Shown one piece after another: positions 44,001-53,133 of a stretch of DNA of 63,338 nucleotides. A program made the translations under genes and the position numbers. The notes beneath the pieces were generated by a model, which saw only the letters and a program-made list of their open reading frames with translations, did not search any database and was not told the origin of the DNA. Location: NCBI GenBank assembly GCA_964392665.1, contig CAYMQB010000012.1:1-63338 (forward strand). Reading direction: 5' to 3'. The stretch's first letter is position 1. The number at the start of each line of letters is the position of its first letter. This DNA is from CAYMQB01 sp964392665 (lineage in GTDB: Bacteria > Hydrothermota > E44-bin80).

Positions 44001-44598
44001 TTGTCCTCCTTTCATCATTCTTCAAGATTTTTTTTGTGTAGATAATCCTTCTGATGGAAGTTACCTGCGTAAAAAAAGCAAGTAACAGCATAAAATATGC
44101 AAATATGAATTTACCAAGTAATGCTCCAACTACAATAACTGTTATTCTGAGTGTTCTATCAAAAAAGCCTATATTACACTTAATTCCGAGTCCTTCTGCT
44201 CTTGCTCGTGTATAACTGACCATTTCTGAGCCAAAAAGTGAGAACAAAGTTACAAAACTGAAGAACAGATTTTGCATTCTCGTATAGTAGATGAATATAC
44301 CTATAAAAACAGCAAATTCAGAATACCTGTCAACTGTTGAATCGAGAAAAGCTCCAAAATCTGTGGCTGCATTCTTTTTTCTTGCTACGGCACCATCTAT
44401 GGCATCAAATACCGAAGCAATGATGAGCGCAATAGCAGCCCAGAAGAAGAAACCAAATGCAAATAGATAAGCAACAAAGCAGTTCAGGAAAAAGCCAACA
44501 AATGTAAGGATGGAAGGATTAATTCTTGTTTTAGCAAGCATGTTCACGAGAGGACAAAGGATATTTCTTGCTCTGTCCTTAATAACCTGATAAGTCAT
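43993..44598 (-). CDS. CDP-alcohol phosphatidyltransferase, probable phosphatidylinositol-phosphate synthase
   Basis: 201 residues, six membrane helices. The catalytic motif DxxDGxxARx(8)GxxxDxxxD is complete: DAIDGAVARKKNAATDFGAFLDSTVD (two parts, residues about 64-90). This family joins a CDP-linked lipid to an alcohol. Because an inositol-phosphate synthase gene overlaps it downstream, the acceptor is probably inositol-1-phosphate, as in the phosphatidylinositol-phosphate synthases of actinobacteria and archaea; glycerol-3-phosphate is the other option. Overlaps rsmI by 4 nt. Confidence 0.82.
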   Translation of the reverse strand: MTYQVIKDRARNILCPLVNMLAKTRINPSILTFVGFFLNCFVAYLFAFGFFFWAAIALIIASVFDAIDGAVARKKNAATDFGAFLDSTVDRYSEFAVFIGIFIYYTRMQNLFFSFVTLFSLFGSEMVSYTRARAEGLGIKCNIGFFDRTLRITVIVVGALLGKFIFAYFMLLLAFFTQVTSIRRIIYTKKILKNDERRTNA

Positions 44599-45284
44599 TT
44601 TGTTTTCCCTTCGAGGACAATAACGAATTCACCTTTTGCGTTTTTTTTCTCGAACTGGTTAATCATATCGATAACATTCCCTCGAAAAGTTTGTTCAAAG
44701 ATTTTGGTTAACTCTCTTGATATGGAGATTCTCCTGTTGCCTATTATTTCCTTAAACTCATTTAAAAGAGAAAGAATTCTTCTGGGAGATTCGAATATTA
44801 TCATGGTTCTCTTTTCTGTTGCAAGTTCCTGTAAGCGTTTTTCCCTTTTGCCTTTTTTTCTGGGTAGGAATCCTTCAAAAGTGAATCTATCCGTGGGTAA
44901 ACCTGAGAGAATGAGTGCTGAAAGGACTGAACTTGAGCCCGGGATTGAAAAAATATCACAGTTTTTTTCTATTGCCCTTTTAACAAGATAGAAACCCGGG
45001 TCCGATATGCAAGGAGTTCCGGAGTCAGATACAAGTGATATTTTTTTGCCTTCCTCGAGCAGTGCCAAAAGATAAGGGGCTTTTTTTCCCTTATTGTGGT
45101 CGTGGTAAGATTCAAGTGGCTTCTTTATATTGTATTTTTTCAGCAGTTTAAGTGTTCTCCTTGTATCCTCACAAGCAATAATATCGCTTTTTTCAAACAC
45201 ATCGATTGCTCTCATTGTTATGTCGCTTAAGTTTCCAATAGGTGTACTTACGAGAAAGAGTTGACCTTTCCCCTTATTCTTCAT
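44595..45284 (-). CDS. rsmI: 16S rRNA (cytidine-1402-2'-O)-methyltransferase
   Basis: 229 residues, tetrapyrrole-methylase fold. GQLFLVSTPIGNLSDITMRAIDVFEKSDIIACEDTRRT is the family start (residues about 7-43 with G, IGN and EDTR blocks), followed by SDSGTPCISDPGFYLVK, IPGSSSVLSALILSGLPTDRFTFEGFLPRKKGKR and FESPRR. It methylates C1402 of 16S rRNA near the P site. It overlaps the unknown gene upstream by 11 nt. Confidence 0.93.
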   Translation of the reverse strand: MKNKGKGQLFLVSTPIGNLSDITMRAIDVFEKSDIIACEDTRRTLKLLKKYNIKKPLESYHDHNKGKKAPYLLALLEEGKKISLVSDSGTPCISDPGFYLVKRAIEKNCDIFSIPGSSSVLSALILSGLPTDRFTFEGFLPRKKGKREKRLQELATEKRTMIIFESPRRILSLLNEFKEIIGNRRISISRELTKIFEQTFRGNVIDMINQFEKKNAKGEFVIVLEGKTK

Positions 45285-46242
45285 ATTTGTTCATTTCAGA
45301 ATTTCCATAGAAACCCAAACTCTTCAGTGCAAATCTATAATCCTTCAGCGTATCTTTAACAATTTTATCTATGCGTGGTCCGAGTATTGGTTTGTAGAAT
45401 TCAATAAGGTCTCTAATTAAATATGCACATCCACCTGTAAGGTTCTCAGAAGAAACTATCACACTTCCTTCAAGATTGAAACCTTTTGCTTTAAAACCGT
45501 CCAACCATTCATATTGTTCCTTTGTTTTTTCAAAAGCCATGGAAAGTGTTCTCTTTGCAAGTGATTCCCCAACTATAGAAGATATTCTATTTGAAAGGTC
45601 ATTTATTACATTGAGAAACAAGTTGATTGCAGAAGGAGGAGCCTGTTCTTCATCCCGCACTGCATTCTTAAAAGCGGAAATCTTTAAACCTTCTTTTTGT
45701 GATGATTTCAGTAGTATTTTCAGAAATTCTTCGTTCGATAGAGAAATTCCGAGTTTATCCTGGAAATATCCTTTTTTTGCATAGCCTTTGTCAAACATTA
45801 CATATGAGAAGCTTATTCCTTTTCTTAACTCAAAAAATCCCGAATACTTAAGTTCAACAAGTTTCTTTATAAGTTTAACAACATCCACTTCCGATACGTC
45901 TTTCTCCTTGAAAATGGGTTTTTCCCTAATGGAAGTGTAAAGCATTTTTACAATCTCGTGGTCGGTTTCATATACGCTTACAAGTCCCGATGAAGCAGTT
46001 TTTGCTTTGTTTACAATTTTCTCGATAGGAACCACTTCCCTTTTGTTATGGATAAACCTTCCTGCATCGAATGGGTTGCCTTCTCGCAGCAGAATAATAT
46101 CGGTGCTATCTGGATATTTCAGTAGCACATATCCGGAAATTTTGCTTGCTCTTTCTTTTTTGCTTGATGCAAGGACATTGTCAATATTCACGAAGTCAAG
46201 TTTTGCATTTTCTAATATTGCTTTTTTTCGTGGAAATTTCAT
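45274..46242 (-). CDS. unknown cytoplasmic protein
   Basis: 322 residues, no signal or membrane segment. Residues about 1-120 look like a small alpha/beta domain (SGYVLLKYPDSTDIILLREGNPFDAGRF, an effector-like pattern of strands), about 120-165 an LVELKYSGFFELRKG segment, and the C-terminal half is helical (LFLNVINDLSNRISSIVGESLAKRTL, IRDLIEFYKPILGPRIDKIVKDTL). I do not recognise the family; it recalls DUF4388/roadblock-associated proteins only faintly. Its 3' end overlaps rsmI by 11 nt, so they are co-translated. Confidence 0.65.
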   Translation of the reverse strand: MKFPRKKAILENAKLDFVNIDNVLASSKKERASKISGYVLLKYPDSTDIILLREGNPFDAGRFIHNKREVVPIEKIVNKAKTASSGLVSVYETDHEIVKMLYTSIREKPIFKEKDVSEVDVVKLIKKLVELKYSGFFELRKGISFSYVMFDKGYAKKGYFQDKLGISLSNEEFLKILLKSSQKEGLKISAFKNAVRDEEQAPPSAINLFLNVINDLSNRISSIVGESLAKRTLSMAFEKTKEQYEWLDGFKAKGFNLEGSVIVSSENLTGGCAYLIRDLIEFYKPILGPRIDKIVKDTLKDYRFALKSLGFYGNSEMNKYEE

Positions 46243-46332
46243 ATTTGAAATTCTTCAAAAAATCGAAATAAAACCAGAGTACGCTTTCAAAAGAGAATAT
46301 TTACAGTAGAAGAATTTATCCAAGCACTACCG

Positions 46333-47253
46333 CTACACGTAGGTTAACCACTTATGCGTATCTTTGATTAACCCTTGAGTATATGCAAGATATCTTTCCT
46401 GAATTTTTTTGGTAATTGGTCCTCTTTTGCCTCTGCCAATTTTTATTTTGTCTACACTTCTTATTGGTGTTACTTCTGCTGCACTTCCTGTGAAGAAAAG
46501 CTCGTCTGCAATATAAAGAAATTCCCTCAAAAACATATCTTCAATGATTTCTAATCCTAATTCCTTACATACTGCTATAACAGAATTTCTTGTAATTCCC
46601 GGGAGAATTGTTGAGCCGAGAGGAGGAGTAATGAGCTTTCCATCTTTCACGACAAAGATATTTTCCCCACTTCCTTCACTCACAAATCCATTGACATCAA
46701 GAGCGATGCCTTCGGTGAAACCATATTTGATTGCTTCCATCTTTATCAATTGGGAATTCATATAGTTTGCACCTGCTTTTGCCATTGCAGGAAAGGTGTT
46801 CGGTGCCATTCTATTCCAGGAGGAGACCATCACATCAACGCCTCTTTCGAGCGCTTCTGCACCAAGATATTTACCCCATTCCCAGGTTGCCACGGTTACA
46901 TTGACGGGGCAGGGTAAAGGGTCGACACCCAACTGGCTATAGCCTCTGTAAACAATGGGTCTTATGTAGCAAGCTTTATGTTTATTTTTTCTTATTGTTT
47001 CAATTATTGCCTTATTTATTTGTTTCTTGTTGAAAGGAACATCCATTCTGTAGATTTTTGCAGAATTGAAAAGCCTATCTGTATGCTCGTTTAGTCTAAA
47101 GATAGCTGTTCCTTTTTTTGTTCTGTATGCTCTAATACCTTCAAACACACTTGAGCCGTAATGGATTACATGAGCAAGTATATGGATTTTTGCATCCTTC
47201 CACCTCACAAATTTTCCATCCATCCATATATGAGTGGCTCCTTTGAAAGCCAT
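46333..47253 (-). CDS. ilvE: branched-chain amino acid aminotransferase
   Basis: 306 residues from ATG 47253 (AAAGGAGGATGT upstream). Fold-type IV PLP enzyme: HYGSSVFEGIRAY near the start, YIRPIVYRG, SSWNRMAPNTFPAMAKAGANYMNSQL with the PLP Lys, SEGSGENIFVV, and LPGITRNSV. The length and motifs match IlvE-type enzymes, which swap amino groups between Leu/Ile/Val and glutamate. It has its own promoter at 47318-47346, and 90 nt separate it from the next gene. Confidence 0.92.
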   Translation of the reverse strand: MAFKGATHIWMDGKFVRWKDAKIHILAHVIHYGSSVFEGIRAYRTKKGTAIFRLNEHTDRLFNSAKIYRMDVPFNKKQINKAIIETIRKNKHKACYIRPIVYRGYSQLGVDPLPCPVNVTVATWEWGKYLGAEALERGVDVMVSSWNRMAPNTFPAMAKAGANYMNSQLIKMEAIKYGFTEGIALDVNGFVSEGSGENIFVVKDGKLITPPLGSTILPGITRNSVIAVCKELGLEIIEDMFLREFLYIADELFFTGSAAEVTPIRSVDKIKIGRGKRGPITKKIQERYLAYTQGLIKDTHKWLTYV

Positions 47254-47317
47254 ACATCCTCCTTTCTTTAAATACTTCCATACCAAGCCATTAGTTTGTA
47301 TGTTCAAACATAACATA

Positions 47318-47346
47318 ATCTTATCATAAGATGGTTAAGGTGTCAA
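47318..47346 (-). promoter_or_regulatory. sigma-70 type promoter of ilvE
   Basis: On the minus strand TTGACA (47346-47341), a 17-nt spacer and TAAGAT (47323-47318), about 65 nt before the ATG at 47253. It may drive the whole run to ctpA. Confidence 0.6.
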
Positions 47347-47566
47347 GTGAAAAAAATCGGTCGGGGATTCGTGAAAACAGAAGCTTTGTCGAATGGTAAT
47401 GTGTTTTTAATCTAAGTATAACAGCAGTATTTAACGAAAACCTTATAAGTGGGAATTGCGTTTCTACTGGGTAAATTTGCTACGAAATCATATTTGCGCT
47501 GTTGCTTGCACAATAAGGTAAATTATTTTTGATAATCAGAAAAAGGATGTTATTGCAAAAATTAAC

Positions 47567-47595
47567 TTGACTTTTCTTGATAATTTTTGTATATG
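47567..47595 (+). promoter_or_regulatory. promoter of the lipoprotein gene at 47758
   Basis: TTGACT (47567-47572), a 17-nt spacer and TATATG (47590-47595). A second TTGACA (47687-47692) with TAGGGT 16 nt on is an alternative nearer the gene. Between them an AAGGAGGTGG box precedes a 10-codon frame (47652-47684), which may be only chance. The gap 47254-47757 holds nothing else that I can name. Confidence 0.5.
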
Positions 47596-47757
47596 TTTAG
47601 AAAGCAGGAAAATGAGAGCATTTTGACTAAAAATAGAAAGGAAGGAGGTGGATGTTAGAAAAAGGAATAAAACAGACCATGTGATGTTGACAGACTAATT
47701 AGGAGTTGTAGGGTGCTGTCTCTGTGCTAAGTAGCAATTAAAAAATTGGAGGAAGCG

Positions 47758-48237
47758 ATGAGAAGTAAAGAATTTGGATTGTTGGTACTCGCGGTTTTGG
47801 TGTCATTTGCAATGGTCATGGCGGGTTGTGGAGGCGATGTGAAACAGGAGAAGAAAACTTCGAAAGCGGGTGAAAAGCCTATTAAGGTAGCAAAGACAGG
47901 GCTCGAGGGCAAATGGGAAGGTGGAATTGGTGGTGCATCACAGGGCTGGACTTTTGAAGTCACCGGGGACAAGTTAGAAATAAGAGTTCCAAAGCAGAAT
48001 GTATTCTATAAGGGAACACTTAAGATCAATAAAAATGTCGATCCTAAAACAATGGATTTCAAGATTTCGGAATGCTCTGAGGGAAAATATGCTGGGACTA
48101 CTGCTCTAGCTATCTACAGGTTCGAGGGAGACAACTTATTATATGCGACTTCTGAACCGGGTTCCGCAAAAAGACCTTCATCTTTTGAAGCCGGAAAAGA
48201 AAAGGGTATGATGGTGTTTGTCCTGACCCGGAAGTAA
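47758..48237 (+). CDS. lipoprotein with TIGR03067-like domain
   Basis: 159 residues from ATG 47758; TTGGAGG stands 6 nt before it, and the frame's earlier TTG belongs to that site. Lipobox VMAGCG (about 19-24). After a charged linker comes LEGKWEGG, FEVTGDKLEIRV, GTLKINKNVDPKTMDFKI, ALAIYRFEGDNLLYATSEPG and RPSSFEA, a layout that matches the small repeat-type domain TIGR03067 known mainly from planctomycete proteins. Function unknown. The gene forms its own unit, with promoter and terminator. Confidence 0.75.
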   Translation: MRSKEFGLLVLAVLVSFAMVMAGCGGDVKQEKKTSKAGEKPIKVAKTGLEGKWEGGIGGASQGWTFEVTGDKLEIRVPKQNVFYKGTLKINKNVDPKTMDFKISECSEGKYAGTTALAIYRFEGDNLLYATSEPGSAKRPSSFEAGKEKGMMVFVLTRK

Positions 48238-48275
48238 AGTAAGGCAAGTTCAGGTTCTTAGATATTCAAAACAAT

Positions 48276-48315
48276 AAAAGGTCTGCACACCTGTGTGGTT
48301 TGCAGACCTTTTTTA
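48276..48315 (+). terminator. Rho-independent terminator
   Basis: AAAAGGTCTGCA (48276-48287) pairs with TGCAGACCTTTT (48301-48312), with an inner CAC/GTG extension. The T-run at 48309-48314 completes it. It ends the lipoprotein transcript 39 nt after its stop and separates it from selA. Confidence 0.88.
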
Positions 48316-48334
48316 TAGTCCAGTTATTTTTTGT

Positions 48335-48363
48335 TTGACACGTATTTCATTATATAATATACT
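48335..48363 (+). promoter_or_regulatory. strong promoter giving a leaderless selA transcript
   Basis: TTGACA (48335-48340), a 17-nt spacer and TATACT (48358-48363), then 6 nt to the ATG at 48370. The consensus match is high and no ribosome binding site can fit. Confidence 0.7.
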
Positions 48364-48369
48364 ATTTGT

Positions 48370-49797
48370 ATGGAAGACAGAATCGAAAAGCTTTTGAGGA
48401 AGATTCCATCGGTTGAAAAGGTTCTGACGAGAAGGGAAATAGAACCTTATATTGATAGGTATTCGAGAAAGTTTGTTAAGGAAATTTGTAAAAGGTTACT
48501 CCGGGAGATTAGAAGGGATATTATTGGCGGAAGAAGGAAAGGATTTTTTCTCACCCAGCTTGATACAGAACTATGTGAGCATTTAGAGAAAGATAATCAG
48601 AATATCAGAAGAGTAATCAATGCTACTGGTGTAATATTAAGCACAAATCTTGGAAGGGCACCTCTTTCGGAGAATATTGTGGATTCGATTAGAGGCATTC
48701 TTACAGGTTATTCTAATTTGGAATACGACCTCGAAAAGGGGAAGAGGGGAAAAAGATACGACCATCTTATCGGTCTGTTAAAGGAGTTAACAGGTGCGGA
48801 AGATGCTCTGGTAGTCAATAACAATGCGGGTGCAGTTCTTTTGTGCCTCGACACCTTTGCTAAAGATAAAGAAGTAGTTGTTTCAAGGGGACAGTTAATC
48901 GAGATAGGTGGTTCTTTCAGACTCCCGGATGTACTAAAAAAGAGTGGTGCAAAACTTGTAGAGGTTGGAACAACAAACAGAACCTATATTGATGATTACA
49001 AAAATGCCATTACGAAGGATACAAGAATGTTGCTCTTGATACATAGAAGCAATTTCAAGATGGTAGGCTTTACTGCTGACCCGACGATTGAAGAGATTGT
49101 TTCGCTTGGGAAGGAAAAGGGATTAATTACAATGATGGATCTTGGTAGTGGTTTGGTTGCCAAATTGAAAGGTTTTGAAAATGAACATACTTCTCAGGGG
49201 ATTTTGAAAAAGAAAATAGATATTGTTTCTTTTAGCGGCGATAAATTGCTTGGTGGACCGCAAGCAGGTATTATACTCGGCACGAACAAGGAGATTATAG
49301 AAAAAATAAAACATAATGCCCTTCTGCGAGCACTTAGAGTCGGTAAATTTACTATTTCAAGTCTCGAGGTTATCCTTAGAATGTATCTTTATTCCGATAA
49401 TCCAATAAAGGATATTCCTGGTTTAAGTATGTTCTATTTAACTAAGGGGGAGTTGAAGAAGAGGGCATCAAGGCTTAAAGAGGAAATAAGCAAGGTTACA
49501 GAAGGTTTAATAAGGTTGCAGGTGAAACAGGGGTTTTCGGAGATGGGAGGAGGCTCTCTACCAGGGGAATTCTTGCCAACTTACCTTGTTGTTATGAAGC
49601 ATAAGAAAATGAGCGAGTCAAAATTCTCGAAGCTCCTGCGGGAGAATATTCCACCAGTAATTGTACGAATAGAAAACGAGCGTGTGGTGATGGACCCGAG
49701 GACGATTTTCCCTGAAGAATTCAAGGAAATAAAACAAGCAGTAAAAAAGATTTGTGAGACAGAGAAGATTTTGGAACCAGGTAACGGTATTCACTGA
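48370..49797 (+). CDS. selA: L-seryl-tRNA(Sec) selenium transferase
   Basis: 475 residues, the usual SelA length. It uses PLP and selenophosphate to turn Ser-tRNA(Sec) into Sec-tRNA(Sec). Motifs: the N-terminal IPSVEKVLTRREIEPY region that holds the tRNA, RRVINATGVILSTNLGRAPLSE, YSNLEYDLEKGKRGKRYDH, GAEDALVVNNNAGAVLLCL and SFSGDKLLGGPQAGIILG, where the Lys of GDKLLGG binds PLP. It is followed by selB 35 nt on. The ATG lacks a ribosome site; see the promoter at 48335. Confidence 0.96.
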   Translation: MEDRIEKLLRKIPSVEKVLTRREIEPYIDRYSRKFVKEICKRLLREIRRDIIGGRRKGFFLTQLDTELCEHLEKDNQNIRRVINATGVILSTNLGRAPLSENIVDSIRGILTGYSNLEYDLEKGKRGKRYDHLIGLLKELTGAEDALVVNNNAGAVLLCLDTFAKDKEVVVSRGQLIEIGGSFRLPDVLKKSGAKLVEVGTTNRTYIDDYKNAITKDTRMLLLIHRSNFKMVGFTADPTIEEIVSLGKEKGLITMMDLGSGLVAKLKGFENEHTSQGILKKKIDIVSFSGDKLLGGPQAGIILGTNKEIIEKIKHNALLRALRVGKFTISSLEVILRMYLYSDNPIKDIPGLSMFYLTKGELKKRASRLKEEISKVTEGLIRLQVKQGFSEMGGGSLPGEFLPTYLVVMKHKKMSESKFSKLLRENIPPVIVRIENERVVMDPRTIFPEEFKEIKQAVKKICETEKILEPGNGIH

Positions 49798-49832
49798 ATA
49801 TTTACGATGAACTAAACTGTGTAAACTAAGAT

Positions 49833-51665
49833 ATGGGCAAAATAATAGGTACTGCAGGGCATGTTGACCACGGCAAAACGCAACTTATCAAAGCATTAAC
49901 AGGTATAGATACAGATCGACTGCAAGAGGAAAAGGATAGGGGTCTCACAATAGATCTTGGATTTGCTTATATTGATCTGGAAAAGTCAGGTAGAACAGGG
50001 ATTATAGATGTTCCCGGGCACGAGAAGTTCCTTAAGAATATGCTTGCAGGTGTGGGAGGAATGGATGTCGTAATTCTGGTTGTTGCTGCCAATGAAAGTG
50101 TGATGCCCCAGACCAGAGAGCATTTTCAAATACTTAGATTGTTGGGAACAAGTTGTATAGTCGTGGGAATAAGCAAGATAGATACAGTAGATAAAGAAAC
50201 AACGCTTATTGTAAAAGAAGAAGTTAACGACCTGATAAAGGACACTCCTTATGCGGATGCTCCTGTGATTGAGTTTTCTTCCGTAACAGGGGAAGGATTG
50301 GACGATATAAAGAAGGCGCTTGATGAGAGTGTCAGCAACGTCAAGGAAAAGAAATTGGGAAATGAATTCACCCGACTTGCGATTGATAGGTGTTTTGAAC
50401 TCAAGGGAATAGGTTCGGTAATTACGGGAACCTTGCTCTCTGGCTCCATTAGAGAAGGAGAGGAAATAGTCGTTGTTCCACCCGGATTTAAGACAAAGGC
50501 AAGACAGATTCAAGAGCACAATGAAAAGAAAAAAAACGTAGGCGCAGGAGAAAGAGTTGCAATCAATCTCCCTGGAATCGAGAAGAGATTGGTCAAAAGG
50601 GGGTATGTTATATCAAAGCGTGGTGAATTTACACCAACAGGGAAAATGCTTGTTTATGTTGAGCCAGTTACTGAGGTGGAAAAAATAAGAGATATGACAA
50701 GGGTCAGGGTGTATATTGGGAGCGGAGAGTATCTTGGAAGACTTGAGTTAATTGGCAAAAGAAAGGTGGATGGAACCAAGAAATTTCTTTCGCTCTTGAA
50801 ACTCGAAGAGCGGATAGTCGCCACGAGAAAAGATAGATTCATTTTGAGATTTTACTCACCTATACGGCTTCTTGGAGGAGGGATAGTTCTCGAGGCGTTT
50901 CCGGATGTAAAGAGAAGATTGTCCAAGGAAACTGCATTGGACCTGGAGAAATCGATTGATTTAGAAGATGATGAAATGATTCTTTTCGTTCTTGGTGACA
51001 ATCATATAGACAAGGAGGAATTGAGAAAAAGATTGCAAATTCATACAGAAAGTTTTGCAAGACTCATAGACGGACTTCAGAAGAAAGAAAGAATAGTGCT
51101 GCTTGGTGATGAGCTCATTTCAGATAAGAAATTTAAAAGGACTAAGGAAACAATCTTAGAAAAGTTGAAGGATTTTCACAATAAGAATCCATTGAAGAAG
51201 GGTATGAATAAAGAGGTCCTAAGAAATGCACTTTCTTTTGAAAGAAATGCATTCGATTCGCTACTATTAAAGGTAGATGGTGTGAGCCAAGAGAAAAACT
51301 TCATAAGTCTTATTGGATTTAGTTTGAAACTGGATGAGCAAGCTGGAAAAAGAAAAAAAGAAATTATAAGTGCTCTAAAAAAGAGCCTTTTTAAGCCGGA
51401 GAAAATAGAGGAAGATGACCTAACCAGAAATTTAGTGGATGAAGGTGAGATTGTCAAAGTTAAGGGTATGTACTTTCATAGGGATGCTATTGATAAGGGT
51501 AAGCAGTTGATCGGTGATGCGATTAGAAAAAAAGGTCCCTTGAGTGCGGGAGAAATAAAGGATATACTCAAGACGACAAGAAAATATGCAATACCTTTTC
51601 TTGAATATCTTGATAGGATAAAATTTACCGTAAGAGAGGGAGATAAAAGAGAACTTAACCCATAA
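49833..51665 (+). CDS. selB: selenocysteine-specific elongation factor
   Basis: 610 residues. GTPase part: GTAGHVDHGKTQLIKALTG (6-24), DRGLTIDLGFAY, DVPGHEKFLKNMLAG and GISKIDTV. Domains II-III follow, then a winged-helix C-terminal region (about 380-610) that binds the SECIS hairpin in mRNA. SelB carries Sec-tRNA to UGA codons. No ribosome site is evident before the ATG. No selC or selD is present in this window. Confidence 0.95.
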   Translation: MGKIIGTAGHVDHGKTQLIKALTGIDTDRLQEEKDRGLTIDLGFAYIDLEKSGRTGIIDVPGHEKFLKNMLAGVGGMDVVILVVAANESVMPQTREHFQILRLLGTSCIVVGISKIDTVDKETTLIVKEEVNDLIKDTPYADAPVIEFSSVTGEGLDDIKKALDESVSNVKEKKLGNEFTRLAIDRCFELKGIGSVITGTLLSGSIREGEEIVVVPPGFKTKARQIQEHNEKKKNVGAGERVAINLPGIEKRLVKRGYVISKRGEFTPTGKMLVYVEPVTEVEKIRDMTRVRVYIGSGEYLGRLELIGKRKVDGTKKFLSLLKLEERIVATRKDRFILRFYSPIRLLGGGIVLEAFPDVKRRLSKETALDLEKSIDLEDDEMILFVLGDNHIDKEELRKRLQIHTESFARLIDGLQKKERIVLLGDELISDKKFKRTKETILEKLKDFHNKNPLKKGMNKEVLRNALSFERNAFDSLLLKVDGVSQEKNFISLIGFSLKLDEQAGKRKKEIISALKKSLFKPEKIEEDDLTRNLVDEGEIVKVKGMYFHRDAIDKGKQLIGDAIRKKGPLSAGEIKDILKTTRKYAIPFLEYLDRIKFTVREGDKRELNP

Positions 51666-51671
51666 CATACA

Positions 51672-53132
51672 TTAGAATCCGACAAGGATTTTTAGTATTT
51701 GGTCCTGCAGGTTTCTTACATAGGTTGGTGAAGCGATATAGTCCTTCATCATTATTGAAAAGATAAGAATTTTTCCCGAATCAGTTATGCAATAACCGGA
51801 CAAAGTCGAAGCCCCTGTCATTGTCCCTGTCTTTGCTCGAACCTTTCTTCTTAAATCTTCTTCCTTCATTCTATTTTTAAGCGTTCCATCTATACCAGAT
51901 GTGGGTAAAACCGTCAGGAATTCAGGTGCGTATTCAAAGGTGTGATATAAGTAAAAAAGCAGGGAAGTAAAGACTTCAGGTGAAATGAGATTGTATCGCG
52001 AGAGACCGGAGCCGTCAACCTCGTGAAAGTTTCTTTTTGTGATACCCAAATCCTTAATCGTAGATGCTATTGCTTTAATTCCTTTTTCTGATGTTCCTGG
52101 TACATCGTTCATCTCGGCACCTATTGTTTTTAATGTCATCTCGGCAATGAAGTTGGAACTCTCTTTGTCCATATCGTAAAGTATTTTTGTGAGAGGTTCG
52201 GAGGTATGAATGAGAAGGGTATCGGCAAAGGTTCCAAAATTTGCTCTTCGTACTTCACCTTTTATGGCTATACCGTTATCCTTCAGTATTTCAGCAAAGA
52301 GCGATGCAGCGTAAAGCGAGGGTTTTTTCATTGAACGAATAAATATGCGCTGTTTCGCTTCGGGTGTCAGCGAACCGTTAACCAATATGGTAGTTCTATT
52401 GTTTTCAGTTTTGGTTGTTACGGAGAGTATATTTCCCTCACCTGTCGTTCCTTTATTGATTATCGTGATAAAACGATTCTGTGGTTCTATGTAAACGTCG
52501 AGAGCATCATCCGTTTTTCTCCCTGGTTTAACAAAAATTTTACAGGTATTTCCATTTACAGATAAGGCACTTATGGGTGCACTAAATTCATATTCGAGGT
52601 CGTCCCACATCCATCCTTTACCATATAGTATTGTATCGAAGTATGAGTCGTCGAACAATATATCTCCGGTAATTAGATTTATACCTTTTGTTTTCAACTG
52701 CTTTGTGATTTTGAAAAAGGTTTCGGTATCTAGAGTGGGGTCACCTTTACCCACCATTAAAATATCACCTTTGAGTGTATCATTCACAACCTTTCCATTG
52801 GAGAGAATAAGGGTTTTGAACCTAAATTCGTGTTTCAGAAAAAAGAGTGCACCGGCAGTTGTGACTAATTTCAACCCTGAAGCAGGGGGAAAGAATTTGT
52901 TTGCATTCCTTTTGAATAGTGTTTCTCCTGTCATTGCAGAGATGATGTTTATGCCGGTTTCCCCTTTGTTCAACAGGGAATCATCCAGAATTTGGTCGAT
53001 TTTGCTAAAACCGGGAGAGAAAGATGATGACATTTTAGAATATCGGGGATTACAGGAAAGTAATGCAAGAACAAAGGGTAAAGTATAAAGGATAAAGTGA
53101 AAAGATCTGATATATTGTTTTATTAGTTTCAT
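51672..53132 (-). CDS. dacB: D-alanyl-D-alanine carboxypeptidase/endopeptidase, PBP4 type, lipoprotein
   Basis: 486 residues from ATG 53132, 1 nt after the meaB stop; longer in-frame starts lie inside meaB. A signal of about 27 residues ends in LALLSCNP (lipobox LLSC), so unlike E. coli PBP4 it is probably lipid anchored. Active site set: SGLK (SxxK) in FPPASGLKLVTT, SSN (SxN) in ESSNFIAE, and KTG in RAKTGTMTGAS. It trims peptidoglycan stem peptides. The family's domain inserts are present (about 125-330). Confidence 0.88.
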   Translation of the reverse strand: MKLIKQYIRSFHFILYTLPFVLALLSCNPRYSKMSSSFSPGFSKIDQILDDSLLNKGETGINIISAMTGETLFKRNANKFFPPASGLKLVTTAGALFFLKHEFRFKTLILSNGKVVNDTLKGDILMVGKGDPTLDTETFFKITKQLKTKGINLITGDILFDDSYFDTILYGKGWMWDDLEYEFSAPISALSVNGNTCKIFVKPGRKTDDALDVYIEPQNRFITIINKGTTGEGNILSVTTKTENNRTTILVNGSLTPEAKQRIFIRSMKKPSLYAASLFAEILKDNGIAIKGEVRRANFGTFADTLLIHTSEPLTKILYDMDKESSNFIAEMTLKTIGAEMNDVPGTSEKGIKAIASTIKDLGITKRNFHEVDGSGLSRYNLISPEVFTSLLFYLYHTFEYAPEFLTVLPTSGIDGTLKNRMKEEDLRRKVRAKTGTMTGASTLSGYCITDSGKILIFSIMMKDYIASPTYVRNLQDQILKILVGF

Positions 53133-53133
53133 T

